Notes: generated from the sequence alone by a model not told the origin. Positions 41,184 through 52,697 are shown, counted from the stretch's first letter. The stretch is DNA of 64,000 bases from Roridomyces roridus (GCA_029378245.1 JARKIF010000017.1:806001-870000), one strand, 5' to 3'. Numbers and translations are program-made.

Positions 41184-42612
41184 ATGTTCAATACTCAATC
41201 CTACACTAGTTCGTCTCCTCCGCTTCTCCCTTCATCCTACTGTCCATTTTTCAGACGAACACTCGGTCTCGAGTCAACTCCATCGTGCAGAGAGGCAGAC
41301 TGCCTATACCCAACAATCGGCACCTCGCACCCCTGCCGAGCGATACAACACCAACCACAAGCTCGTCATGAACGAGAATATCACCCCACACCCCCAGCGC
41401 CTCGTTCAACCGCAGGCCGATTCACCCCACATCCTCATCGTCGGCGCCGGCGTCATAGGTCTCGTCACTGCATGGGCTCTGCTTGACAGAGGCTACAAAG
41501 TCACCGTCATCTCCAAAGGATGGGCCAACGTGGGACAAAGTCACGGCGACAGACTCACCTCTCAAATCGCCGGTGCGCTCTGGGAGTTCCCACCCGCAGT
41601 GTGCGGCTCGCACATTGACGCCGTCTCGCTCGAGTACTCGAAGCATTGGTGCATGACCGCGTATTGGGCATGGAAGCAGATCGCCGACGATGCTGGCTTG
41701 TCTCGCGAGGCCGGAGTTCGAATGACCCAGTCGAATTTCTTCTTCCCTCAACAACTCTCGGATGAGAACGCCAAATGCCAGAAGCTGATGAACAAGATGA
41801 TGGAAATCGCTGGGAGCGGTGTAGAGGGATTCCGACATGCGGGAGCGAAGCTTGCCGAGGAGCGCGGCGTGAATCCCAAGTACGAGGGCGGTATCATGGA
41901 CGGCTACGAGTTGTCCGTCCCCGTGATCGACACCGACCAAGCGATGCATTGGTTGACGAACTTGGTGTTGTCAAAGGGAGCAACGATGACAACGCGCACC
42001 ATCGAGACGGACCTGCTCTTGGTTGAAAAAGACCTCCGCAACGAGTTCCACGCTGACGCCATCGTCAATGCCACTGGGCTCTACGGAGGCGCCCTCTCAG
42101 GCGACGACTCTTGCTCGCCACTCCGCGGCGCCCTCCTGCGTGTCGTCAACGACGGTACCACCTTCCCCAAAGTCAACGCTGCACTGTCTATCAGTGCCGA
42201 CGTATCAGAGGACAACGAGATTATCTTCATCGTCCCACGCACCGACAACATCCTGCTCATCGGTGGTATCGCGCAGGACAACCAGTGGGATCTCGATTTG
42301 ACGCTCGACACTCCCGTCGTCCAACGAATGCGTGCACGGGCGAACGAGTTCCTCCCCGGGTTGAAGAACGCCAAGTTGGACCCCGCGTACCCGCTCGCAC
42401 AGGGACTCCGTCCCGCTCGGTCAAAGAATGTCCGAGTGGAACGTGAGCTGCGGCGTTTGCAGAGTGCTGAATCTTCCAGCCGGATCGTGCACTGCTACGG
42501 ACACGGTGGGTCGGGATGGAGCTTGTCCTTCGGATGTGCGGCCGATGTGATCGACTTGCTTGACGAGGCAATCGAGGGCAAGGAGCCGGAGGCGATGAAT
42601 TATCGTATTTAG
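41184..42612 (+). CDS. D-amino-acid-oxidase-type FAD oxidoreductase, copy 2
   Basis: Flavoenzyme of the DAO family, predicted to oxidise an amino acid or related amine with FAD and release H2O2; substrate unknown. Exon 1 is 41184-41208 (8 residues plus 1 nt), intron 41209-41254 (46 nt), exon 2 41255-42612; 460 aa. It has the FAD-binding 'ILIVGAGVIGLVTAWALLDR', a DAO-like 'SQIAGALWEFPP' segment, 'GLRPARSKNVRVERE' with a candidate substrate-carboxylate arginine, and the C-terminal 'HCYGHGGSGWSLSFGCA'. The intron branch site is CTGTC instead of the CTGAC of copy 1, so splicing could be weaker. If the intron is retained, translation from ATG 41368 would still give a 414 aa protein with the whole FAD motif. 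No peroxisomal SKL-type C-terminus ('MNYRI'). Confidence 0.9.
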
Positions 42613-42690
42613 ACTGATAGAATATCTAGAAATCCCCAGGGCTCTTGTATTGTTGTATTGTTGTATCGTGTATAATATATTCATATTTTC

Positions 42691-43809
42691 TGAATCTTCC
42701 CCAAGAGCGACGAGCAAGTGTGCGCAAAGTGTGCGGCTGGATTGTGGAGCTTGTGACCAACGTTGCGCGATTCAGATTGGGCGAATGAGACGCGGAGGAC
42801 CTGAGTGAGCTCTGGCAAGGTCGCGATGTGCTGGATCTCAAGCAACGGGCCGTAGAGATGAGAGAGGCTACCAAGCCTGGTCAGAGCACAGCCACTTGGT
42901 CAACATGAGCAAGCTCTCTTCGGCACTGCGTTGCGGTCCTCATTTCCTGATGACGCCAATGATAATCAATTTCTTCCTTGCTCCCGACCGCCATCTTCGG
43001 TAGCGCCATTCAACGATCGTCTGCGTTGCACCTTCCTTCAGCTTCCATGTCATCTATAGCCATCGGCCCTCTCTTTCCCCCCAACTTCAAACGAGTCATC
43101 TTCGAGCTCACGGCATATTCGTCACTGTTCTCCATGCCCAACTTATGCTGGTCGCCTGGCGGGTAAAATAATGCTTGCCTGGGGCTTGTTTCCCATTCAA
43201 TTCCAGGATCGAGCCTCTCCTCTACATCGGGGGGCGTTGATTGGAGAGGATTATTGGTCGAGGGCAGAGGATTTCACCACAGCGCGCCGATCGGCAGATA
43301 TTCAGAATCGTGCGTTCTCCAGCCTTTCTCTCTCCAGTCTATCGATATTGATGTCCTCTCGATCAGCTCTTCAGTACTGGATTGACGAGGATGCGAGTAG
43401 ACTTCTTCCGTGACCCAAATATTGTGCGTGACATTGCATCCCTGCGAGCCGCTTATACTTCACCAGGTATTCGTTCATAGTAAGCAAATAAAACTTTCTT
43501 GTCCTCGGAGTGCACCAGTCACTCCCGGTCATTACTGCCGTCCAACGGTCAATCTGTGATTCTCCCCACCTTCTGGACTTTCTTGTTCCTGCTGCTGTGG
43601 GTGGGTATTCAACAATCGCAATTGTCGAGCATCTGTCCTATGCTCGGTAAGTTGCTCATTATATTGTGATAACACATATTGCGTTTGGTCGGAATGGTCC
43701 ACATCATGGACCCTTGTACGCTTTGCATCGCACGCTTTGGCCAACATGTGTCATATAAGTAACCCCTTCCTTTCTAATTCTTCCTCCTCCCACTGAACCC
43801 ACACCAGCC
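42691..43809. other. Intergenic, possible F-box-like relic
   Basis: No intact gene. Around 43080-43260 the plus strand reads 'PPNFKRVIFELTAYS' and, in another frame, 'IEPLLYIGG', reminiscent of the start of mushroom F-box-like orphans but frame-broken. Very low confidence. Confidence 0.25.
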
Positions 43810-45678
43810 ATGCATGTCCCACGCCGAACGAAACTACTGCGAGATCTTGCGCAGAGTGCGTGCCACACTGCTTGCTCCGATTCGACCCGCTTTTGATTCA
43901 TCATTTCAAGTACATCAGGCAAGCACGCGTACAAGATCTTCAAGGTGCCACCGCACTCTCCGAACTTGGGAGAGTCTGGGACGAAATTCCCGAGACCATC
44001 CGACTGGGCGCCATCGACGTGTTTCTCTCCCACCTGCGCGAAGAGTTGGCACCATCTTGTCCCCGGCAGTGAGGTATTGACGGAGAATTTGCACACTTGG
44101 CACTGTTAGCGTTGAGTCTCATGCAGGTCGACCATCCCAAGTACGCCGCGCAGTCACATGCCGTGCGCGCCGCATTGCCGGGAATTCTCAAATGGTCGCA
44201 ATACATCTACGACACACATATCGGCTCTCCGACGGATTCGAAGGCGCAGCGTATGTACTTGCACGCTCTGTCGAAATTCTTGCGTGCGTTCAATCATGGT
44301 TACACATCTGCTGTGGCCATGGCGAATGTAACAGGCTTTCTCGAACTCGCTGCAAAGTTGTGGGTATGGGACGAGGACCCCGCAGCATCTCACGCATTGG
44401 GCGTCCTCCTCAAGTATTCCACAGAACTCGGCCAAACCGACGCATACGACCGTATGGTCGAGGCTACCGATGGCGACGGCGAGTTCGTTTTCAACCTCGT
44501 CCTGCGACGCACCAAAACCGCCATCAAGAGGTTCGACTCGCCTGACAGTCACACCAACTTGGGCTGCTGCATCCTCCTCATGAACGACCTTTTGGAGCCA
44601 CAGGCTCATGCTCTGCGCCGCGCTTTCCATGACGCAGGTGGCTTCAAAACCATTACACGCTCCTTTCTCGCATTGTCACGCACCATCTCCGAGTCGCGGG
44701 ATTCCACACGAGTGCAGATCGCGCTCGTCTCTTCCTACATCACCTTCTTCTCAAATCATCTGGAACACGGCGACTATCTTTCTGTTGTACATGCGTTCAA
44801 GACAGGTTTCTTGCGCGCATTTATCGACTGCAGCCCTGCTTTCCAGCGACTGGAGCCGTCCGCCTTGACACTGGCTGCGGGAATTGTGCGCAGGATGACG
44901 CCGTACCTCGTATATCATTCATTCATCGACCAAGTGGCGCCGCTGCTCGAAGATTTGGACCGCCAAAGACTCTCCGCACAGCTGCCGCCCCCGATCCAGA
45001 CGGAATTATCACGCTTCTGGTCGGTCCTTTCGGGGCATGTAAACGCTCTCGGGGACCCCGGCGAGGAGGCAAGGACTTGCATGTGCGAAAACACCCAGGT
45101 AGTCACTGCTTTGCCCGACTGTACCCCCGCTGACGCTACATACTAGTGCCGGCGCCCCGATACAGAGCAGTCGTTCAAGTTGTGTACAGCGTGTCAAGCC
45201 GCTTACTACTGCTCTCCGGAATGCCAAAGAATCGATTGGGAAGCTCATCATACGGATTTTTGTGCGTCCATGAAACAAGAGAGCCCGTGTGGTACGCAGG
45301 AATTCTGACCGTCAGCACTCAGGCTAACCAAGTTTCCCTTGGTTGAATTCAGGACGCCGCAGACGCCGCGACATTACAAGTCTCCAAACCCTCGGCCAGA
45401 GAATCTTCAACCGCAACTCGGCCGGTCTGCATGCAATCGCAGCGCGCCACTTTCCTGACACACCCCTTGGAGAGCTCGTCCCAGTCCTCGATTTGACTTG
45501 CTTTCCCCCGCGATACAGCGTTCAAACTTTGCAGTCTGCCATAGGTCATCGTGATGGGTATGAGCTGCTGGCTGAAAAATGTCGGGCTCGGGAAGCTACG
45601 CTCGTGTCGTGTTTCAGGAGAGATGGAGCATCGTCTGGCGATGCCGTGTGGCTCACAACTGGGAAGGAGAATCTTTGA
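43810..45678 (+). pseudogene. MYND-type zinc finger protein, 5' part damaged
   Basis: Mushroom MYND-finger family: a long helical N-terminal region and a C-terminal MYND finger for protein-protein contact. The MYND exon (45147-45291) continues 'CMCENTQ' into 'CRRPDTEQSFKLCTACQAAY', with the later 'YCSPECQ..DW..HH..FC' ligands, a complete C/H set. Introns 45099-45146 (CTGAC branch) and 45292-45352 are phase-consistent, and the stop is TGA at 45676. The 5' end is broken: the ATG frame at 43810 ('MHVPRRTKLLRDLAQ') shifts relative to the family frame resuming near 43860 ('LLRFDPLLIHHFKYI'). That frame meets TGA at about 44071 ('SCPRQ*GIDGEFAH') before continuing unchanged. An unrecognised intron could explain the shift, but none I tried repaired both lesions. 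Confidence 0.6.
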
Positions 45679-46005
45679 GCTGTCCAGAGAACGTAGTGTA
45701 GCCGTCACTGTCTCTTCGTTGCCTCAAACTATCATGTCCAATTTATCTTGGGGGTCAAAGGGAGATTCGTGCCAATTCTGGATGATCTTCGATCCTGGGC
45801 GAGTACATGCAGAAGCGCTTATCCATTCCCCGACTCGTACCGGTCGCGTGGCGCGCCGCGCGTCAAGACATGGTCTTTCACTCGTATATTCCTGTAGTGC
45901 ATCCGTGTTGGACCACTTCGCAATCCCGGACGTTGCACAACAGTGCCGATAACCACTTCTCCTCTTATCCAGTAGGCCTACCCCTCTGGCGGCAGCGCTT
46001 TAGGT

Positions 46006-46060
46006 AAAAAAAAAAGACCGTCACATACATGTGATGGCGCAGGCTCGAGTCGAACGAGCA
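46006..46060 (-). other. tRNA-like 3' half with oligo-T
   Basis: The minus strand has a perfect T-arm, GCTCG-TTCGACT-CGAGC, followed by a 7 nt acceptor-like CTGCGCC plus A. A run of ten T lies about 20 nt downstream (46006-46015 on the plus strand as A). An A-box-like TGGCTCGGTGGG lies about 70 nt upstream of the T-arm. The 5' acceptor strand does not pair with CTGCGCC and the D-arm does not fold. I take it as a tRNA pseudogene or SINE-derived fragment rather than a working tRNA. Confidence 0.35.
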
Positions 46061-46316
46061 AATTCTGCAGACTACAGCCTTACGGACATATGGGTTGCAG
46101 AGTTGGAACCACCCACCGAGCCACTCTCTTCACTTCGGAGGTCATTGATATTGTATTGCAGTTTCATCCAGGCATATCTTCACATATTAGTAAGTAACTC
46201 TATCGTACGACCTGTATCTGCATGTGCGAGCCATCCTCCCAACGGCGCGCTCTGTCTATATCACCTCTCACTTTGCAACTAATTTCAGAGTTGCAAACCA
46301 AAGTCGACGGGAGGAT

Positions 46317-47207
46317 CTACCCATCCACGCTCCTCCTCAACCTCAACATCCTCGCCCTGAAAAACAAGCCCTCCGTCATCAGACTCGACCTGACGACCTC
46401 AAATCCATGCCGTTCGTACAACTTGCGCGCGCCCGGCTGGAACTCGGTCGTCTCTAGATCCAAGGTGAGAAGCGGCGGGGAGCGCGTACGCGCGTGGGCT
46501 ATGGCTGCGCCGAGGAGGAGGGAGGCGATCCGCCTCCGGCGATGCCGGGATGAGACCATCATGCGGCGGAATTCCGCCGATGTTGGGTCAGAGGAGACGT
46601 GGTAGTCTATCATTTAATTGAGTTGGGTTGATTCTTGAAGGTCAGGTGCTGCAGAACGTACCAAGACCCAGGTAACCGACCACTTCAGACGACTTCCCGT
46701 CCTCGATTGCGGCGACGAAGAATCCCCCGGGACCTTGTTCCAGTCCGCTCCCATCGGCCGGGATCTCGTACGTCTTTGTGATATCTTTCATGTCCGTCCG
46801 TCTCGCATGGAGGCAGTAATTGATGAACCAAATATGAATAGAATGCCAAAAGTAGAGCAGGAGGGCAAGAGAGGCCGTGCAGATGGTTATACCAGACACA
46901 CGGAGGATTGGATTCAGGGAGAGGTAAAGAGTGGCAGAACCCAGAAGGAGGCCACTGTATGCGAGGAGAGCCACAGGTCGAGTCAGACTTCGACGCAGGG
47001 CGGTGTTGCGCGGAGACTCGGCTATCGTACGGAAAAATGAGGTGAGTCGGGCAGCTGGGAGATGGAGTACGTACGCCCGTAAACGAGGCCTTCAAGTAGC
47101 AGGGCATGGACCTGGGGTGCGTCGCTTGGACGGAATTGGCGCACAATAATGTCGCCGCCGGCACGGGGAGCGATGACTGGAGGGAGAGGTGCCTTGATCT
47201 CACCCAT
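46317..47207 (-). CDS. GNAT-family N-acetyltransferase with membrane segment
   Basis: Predicted acetyl-CoA-dependent N-acetyltransferase; substrate unknown. Three exons, 47075-47207, 46662-47021 and 46317-46606, with introns of 53 nt (47022-47074) and 55 nt (46607-46661), all phases consistent, 260 aa. The N-terminal 'IIVRQFRPSDAPQVHALLLEG' is the GNAT strand 1/helix 1. The acetyl-CoA-binding motif A is 'MMVSSRHRRRRIASLLLGAA' near residue 180, and the C-terminal 'ARKLYERHGFEVV' is the usual GNAT end. An inserted hydrophobic stretch (about residues 63-105, two helices) between strand 1 and motif A suggests membrane anchoring, as in NAT8-like enzymes. The start at 47207 was chosen because upstream codons lack similarity. 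Confidence 0.85.
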
Positions 47208-47745
47208 TTCAAGAGGACTGACGGGTATTCTTCTCCGTCTCGCTTTTATACAAGGACCCAGATGGAAAATTATCAGTCGAGTCATCTGGAAATCGAACCG
47301 ATCCTGATTACCGATCTCGGACGGGAGGCCGACGGAGCGCCGTCACGGCACAATGCGGGACATTCGGGTCGGTATCTGTTCCTTACCAAGGTCGACCTCC
47401 TTGTTTGTCGGATGAACTGCGTACAATATCAGAAGGCGGTGCGACTGCGAACGCTGAGCAAGGACCCAAATAATTAAACGATATCCTCTGGTCCTTAGAC
47501 TTTAGTCGTTCCAACTTCTCACTTCGAGGACTGATCACGGCTCAGCTTTTCCGAGCGCAGTTCAACGTGCCGCGGCTCAGGAGTGGGCACTGGAGGGATA
47601 ATTCGAGGCTCATTGACGTTCCAGATTTTGAGCTTGTTTTGAGCTGCCCAACATCCGGCCACAATCACGTTTGATGATATTACCAAGCCGAAATCAACGT
47701 GACGGTCACAAACGCTCCTCTTTCCTCTACCACCACCTCTTTCCG

Positions 47746-48775
47746 ATGGTCCTCACTCGACGAGCTCACAGATGCCTATTCCGATGGCTTCCCAACGAGC
47801 TTCTATCGCTGGTCATTGCATTCACCTCACAAGACACGAAGCTCGCTCTCTGTAGCGCATGCAAGCTTTTCCACCACCTAGTGGTCATCTCACTCTATCG
47901 TGACGTGAAACTGGAGACTACACACAAGTTCGATGCTTTCCTGCTCTCGTTGTCGCTCAATGCCATCCATGTCTTCACTTTGACGACTCATATCATCTCG
48001 GAGTGCGTGCCCAGTCTCCTTTCTGTCCCCCGGTAGTTAATGCATCCGTAGGGAGCTCCATGATCCCGAGTTCTCTGAGCGATACATATTGCTGAATAAC
48101 CTGACTCAACTCAAGAAATTGGATCTGTATTCTCCACGCGGCTGCGTGGGCATATTGCGCCACTGCACGTTTTCTCGTCTATCGTGGCTCATCTACCGTG
48201 CCGCTGCGAGCTTCCTATCCACCGAAACCATATATCCCTTCATGCTCCGGCACCCGGATATCTCTCATTTGCGCCTTCCGTACGACGTTGCTGCAAATTC
48301 TGTGCCGCAGACCTCCCGCGGTTATTCTTCCTGCCCCCTCCACTGGTTGTCCTGCGCAATACCGCCGATGAGCAGGATGTTGTCTGTGAGAGGGACGATG
48401 AAGATGATCTCGTTGTCCTCGGAGACATCTGCGCTGATGGAGAGTGCTGCGTTGACTTTGGGGAAGGCGGTCCCGTCGTTGACGACGTGCAGGAGGGCGC
48501 CGCGGAGCGGCGAGCACAAGTCAGAAGGCGGGCATCATGTGCGTTCCTCTGTCCTCCCTTGGGTTTCGCTGACAATTTCTACAGATTATCACCAGGTTGC
48601 GCTCGGCTGCCTGAAGCTTGCACGTGCACTAATGACATTTGGCAGTCCATCCCACCAGCTTCAGGTGCTGGCAACGGGGTGTGTCCAGCACAACTGCCTC
48701 CTTTGTGGGTGGCGCCAGTGGACAGTTGGCCCCCCATGTTGCTTATGTGTTGGCATATGGGAAAGGGGCGGATGA
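47746..48775 (+). CDS. Chimeric F-box reading frame fused to antisense oxidase fragment
   Basis: The start 'MVLTRRAHRCLFRWLPNELL' to 'LVIAFTSQDTKLALCSACKLF' is an F-box. A 49 nt GT-AG intron (48003-48051) joins in phase to 'LNNLTQLKKLDLYSPRG', an LRR-like segment. At 48341 the DNA becomes a 181 bp piece of the oxidase gene in antisense orientation, yet the F-box frame stays open through it and on to a stop at 48775. The total would be 326 codons. A normal mushroom F-box protein would be longer and end in more leucine repeats, so the gene looks truncated and capped with foreign sequence. An alternative intron in the tail (about 48540-48587) is possible. Whether the chimera is expressed is unknown. 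Confidence 0.55.
48341..48521 (-). pseudogene. Oxidase (DAO-type) gene fragment
   Basis: Matches codons for 'SPLRGALL..VNDGT' through 'NILLIGGIAQDNQW' of the two oxidase copies, about 89% at DNA level, with its own frame open for 59 codons. It matches neither copy exactly, so it derives from a third, unseen paralogue or an older duplication. No LTR or poly-A is seen at the edges. Confidence 0.9.
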
Positions 48776-50060
48776 ACTTCGGTCAATCCGTCTGATTCCG
48801 TCAGAAGACGACTACGCTGCAGTGGGAATAATACTGCGCCGCAGTATTCTGAGGAGTATATAAGGCCGCTGTATTCTCGTAGAATTATCAAGTTTTCCCC
48901 ATACTGAATCTTCGTGTACACAAGACGTGCCTTCGCTTCGCTCTGGCAACATTGCATTAACACTGGGATTTCCTACAAATTCGGATCGCCTCAAGAACAC
49001 TGCTTAGTTGGCAACGGTTGAATTGTCGCTTGAGATGAGAAGGGATATACATTGAAATAGATCGGCAACAGCCCCAAGTGGTACTACATGGGACATCCAC
49101 CCTTCCACGGATTCAAGTGTATATCAACGGCGGAAAGCTATCGAAAATGGAAAAGGCAAAGGAACACGGTGGACGTACATACATCCCCGTTGAACCACCG
49201 CGGGGATCCCGCACGCAGTCGCGCTCTACGCATTACCTTGCATATCCTGCGGCAGTCGCACTGTCCCGTGGTGCTCGGACATCATGATGGTAGTCGGTTG
49301 AAGTGTAATCTAGAGAGCGGGCATGAAAGCAACCCAGAAATCTCATGTAGGAGAGGATCACACCGTGGAGCTCATAGCTGAGGAGCATGGAGGCAGAACG
49401 GGGGATGCGTCGAGGCTCACGGCCTAGAGCTGTTTGAGTCACATTGGAGGATCCACCCGGGTCTGAGCGTGTGCGCACGATGGGCTCCGGTTGTAAAGTG
49501 ACGCGTCCGCTCGAGCCTCGAGCCGGCCCGGGTAAGGCTGGAGTCACACCAGTGAGAGAACGCCACGCACCATCGCACCCCGTTTCGCCGCGTCCCGTCG
49601 ATTTGAGTGTTGTAGAAATGCAGAACTCAGTGGTTGATAGCAGGAAGGGATTCAGCCAGGGTGCCGGGACCGTGTCCGTTGCGAGGCAAGATGAGCACGG
49701 CGACAGTCATGCGCGGTTGGGGATGCAACACGGAATTTTGAAAGCAATATTTGGTGACCGGGGTCAATCTTCCACTTGAGCCAGGCCAGTGTGAATACCG
49801 CGGGACGCAGCTCAGTGGCAGCCAGAAACGAGTGGGGATGCAATTGTGGGATGAAAAAGACGCAGCCGGCTTGGAGACTTGAGACGACGTTTGAAGAGTA
49901 TCCCAGATGGCAGAGAGCAGCACAATCGATGGATTTTGAACCCTAGTGACCACGAATGAAAAGGAAGATCTGAAACTCAGTAGGTAGCAGAAGATGCAAG
50001 AGGTTGAGCAGGAGGGAAAGTGGGTGAGCCCACGGCCAGGGTTCTCTATATACGCATGTC
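48776..50060. other. Gene-free stretch
   Basis: No gene recognised; only short frames without similarity. Confidence 0.4.
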
Positions 50061-50477
50061 CAGTGTTTCTTCTTAAGCCCTTATTAAGGGTAATTTTTGT
50101 AGCTAAGGGTTAATTAAGGCTTAAGCCCTTAATTAAGGCCTCCATTTTAAGGGCTTAACTTCGATCCGAATGTAGATTTTTTTGCCCCCAAGGGTGACCC
50201 CACGGCCACCAAAGCGTCAAATATGATGAACCCCAGGTGTGAGCAACTCTTCAGGATGGTCTGGCAGTGGTCTGGCTCTGCCAATGACACGGTCCGAACC
50301 CTTTGATCGATGGCTTTCTGCAACAGTGCCGCCTGCCGAGGGCTTGATCCGATCATTGTTGGCATCATTAACCCTTAATAAGGGCTTAACATGAATTTCT
50401 CCCAACCCTAAGCCTTAATTAAGGGACTCTTATTAAGGGTTAATCTTGTTAACCCTTAACATTAAGAAGAAACACTG
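50061..50477. mobile_element. hAT-type MITE, 417 bp
   Basis: TIR CAGTGTTTCTTCTTAA, 16 bp and perfect at both ends, with an 8 bp target duplication CGCATGTC (50053-50060 and 50478-50485). The subterminal regions are built of repeated TTAAGGGTTAAT / CCTTAATTAAGG units able to form hairpins. Non-coding. CAGTG ends plus 8 bp TSD are the standard hAT signature. Confidence 0.92.
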
Positions 50478-50619
50478 CGCATGTCGTGCCGGTGACGCGT
50501 CATTTGCCGGCAATGGTGGCTCCACTGCTGTTCCGTGTGATAGGCTGTGATCTGTCATGAAAGCTGTGGAAAGCTGTGGACTTGGTGACAGCACGCATCA
50601 GGAAAAGCCCCCCCAGGTA

Positions 50620-51356
50620 AGATAGGCGCAGTCCGCATCCATCGACCGTGACATCAGTGACAGTCACGCGTGACTGTGGCGTGGGAAACGCGGAATTCTG
50701 GAGGTCAAAAGTGAAAATGGCTCCGATTGACGAGAAACACTCAGAAAAAAATTCGGAAAAAAATGAATTTTTTATTGCTGTGCAGGGATGAATGGGGCAT
50801 GCATGGCAAAGGTTTGTGTGAGCTTGGTGTGAGTAAGTGTGAGCCAGAAGTAGGTTGAAATCACCCATATCGGAGTTTGATTTGGCGGGTGCTCCGTTGA
50901 CCGCTCCCATCACTTTCTGATGGCCATCAACGGAAGCCACATTTGTGGAAAAAGTACCTCAGGTGCTCATTTCTCTGGTAGTTACTGCATGATCAATGCA
51001 TCCTATACACATTAGAACACCCAAGGATGGAAGGGACGGTAAGAATGTCCAGAAATACAGAGCTGATGGCTGTGCACGTGACCGTGGGAAACGCGAACTT
51101 CGGCGAGTTTTTTCTGCAAGTTGGTGCCGTTGGGGTGCAAATGGCATTTAGAGGCTTTTCCAAAAAAATGAGGTAAAACTTTTTTTCTGAGACTACAATG
51201 AGAAATCCGGAACGAAGGATCCCTCGGTGGGACCTCCCTGCACCCTTCCGTCGTTTTAGATTTTTTAATTTTGTCGTTGTTGTTGAGCAGTATCGGCGGG
51301 CGTCGGGTGTCACGCTTGATCACGTGCACGTCGATGGATGCGGACTGCGCCTATCT
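50620..51356. mobile_element. 737 bp MITE with TA duplication
   Basis: TIR AGATAGGCGCAGTCCGCATCCATCGAC, 27 bp and perfect, at both ends, flanked by TA (50618-50619 and 51357-51358), which suggests a Tc1/mariner-type MITE. The direct motif CGTGGGAAACGCG recurs in both arms (50677 and about 51083). No coding capacity. Confidence 0.8.
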
Positions 51357-51639
51357 TAATTTGCGACATTTTTTGGTAAAATGTCAGAAATTAACGGGAA
51401 TGTCAACAATGACAGAAAATATGTACAATATCTTTCCTCCGTGCAAAATGTGCAACATTATCTCAAGGATTTCACCAATGTATTCAGCAGTTTCATCCAT
51501 TTACTAGGCATGCACAGACACTCAAAGCACAAGAAAGATCAAGTAAAATGTGTATATTATTCAAAAGACTACGACATGGAAGGCTACATACACTACATAC
51601 AACAGTCGGCCCCCAAACTCAACAGTCAGACCACGGACA

Positions 51640-52260
51640 AGAGAAGTGCTAGAAGGTACAGGATGTCAGAACTGGAAGCAAAGGCAGGGAGACAAGGTAC
51701 CTGCGGGATAACAACCAGCGGGCACGAGCAATAGCCGTGATGGAGGAGAAGCGGGGGAACACCAGCGGTGGCAGATGGGTGCTAATGAGAGATCCGAAGA
51801 TGCATGGTGAGCGGATTGATGGACAACAAGGAACGGACAGACTCACGTAACAATCTTGTACACGCGGCGAGCGAGCCCGCATGCATCGCGTCAGAGCCGA
51901 CAACGCGTGTTGGAGAGGATGAGGTGAGAAGAGTAAGGGAAGGGAAGGGGATGAGGGTGAGTGAGGGGGTAGTCGGTGTTCATCGCTGCCTGCCTGTCTA
52001 CGATGGAGTCAGCAGAGATTGACAAACATGGCACAGAACACGTACCAGAAACCACATGAAAGAGAGCTGCTATATGCCGGCGCGGGGAGCGGAGGTTGAC
52101 GCGAGTGGGACACGAGACAGGATAGAAAAGAGTATGCGAGGATGGGAATAGGGAGGGAAGGGAGGAGGGGAGAGGAGGGGAGATGGTGGGAGGAAGCAAG
52201 ATGTGGGAGAACGCCAAGAGAGCGCCCGCTGTCCATTTATACCTCGGATCAATCGGACCC
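51640..52260 (-). ncRNA. Candidate spliced, ORF-poor transcription unit
   Basis: On the minus strand two good introns appear. One is GTACGTG..CTGACTCC..CGTAG, roughly 51999-52047, and the other GTGAGTC..CTCATTAG, roughly 51785-51848. The exons are short and pyrimidine-rich, without a frame that joins across them. It resembles the 26.3-27.3 kb unit in style. Transcription is unproven. Confidence 0.22.
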
Positions 52261-52455
52261 CCGTGCGCGTGTGCACATCGGACATCTGACACCGGAGACA
52301 TTGACACCGGTCACGGAAGCAATCGGGAGCAATGCCCGGCAAACGACTTTGAAAGATTGTTGGCCCTTCCAGGCTCCCTCGAGGACGCGGCACTCTGAAG
52401 TACACACGCAAAAACACCAGATGTCCCCGGGTATCATAATACTGTCCTGTGGATA

Positions 52456-52697
52456 CTGTAGTATTTCGTTCAATTCGTATGGTCACATGTCACAGCCAAT
52501 TTTTTATACGGAAAATTTTCTATGTCACAGGGTCACAAGCCAAATTTTCGCTCCGCCGAGCGCTGCCGGTGCGTGCCGCCGCCTGCCGGCGGATCAAATC
52601 GCCTTTTTGGGACGTGCCGGCCGTCGCATACGAAAGGTTCCATTCGTATAGAAAGTCACACGTCATATGTCCATTCGAATTGAACGGAATACTACAG
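52456..52697. mobile_element. 242 bp Tc1/mariner-type MITE
   Basis: TIR of about 30 bp, CTGTAGTATTTCGTTCAATT on the left and the complement of CTGTAGTATTCCGTTCAATT on the right, flanked by TA (52454-52455 and 52698-52699). Non-coding. Confidence 0.75.

Larger units (their letters stand above)
40950..42690 (+). repeat. Right arm of inverted duplication
   Basis: Inverted counterpart of 36050-37755, including promoter, oxidase gene and 3' flank. The spacer between the arms is about 3.2 kb. Confidence 0.85.
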
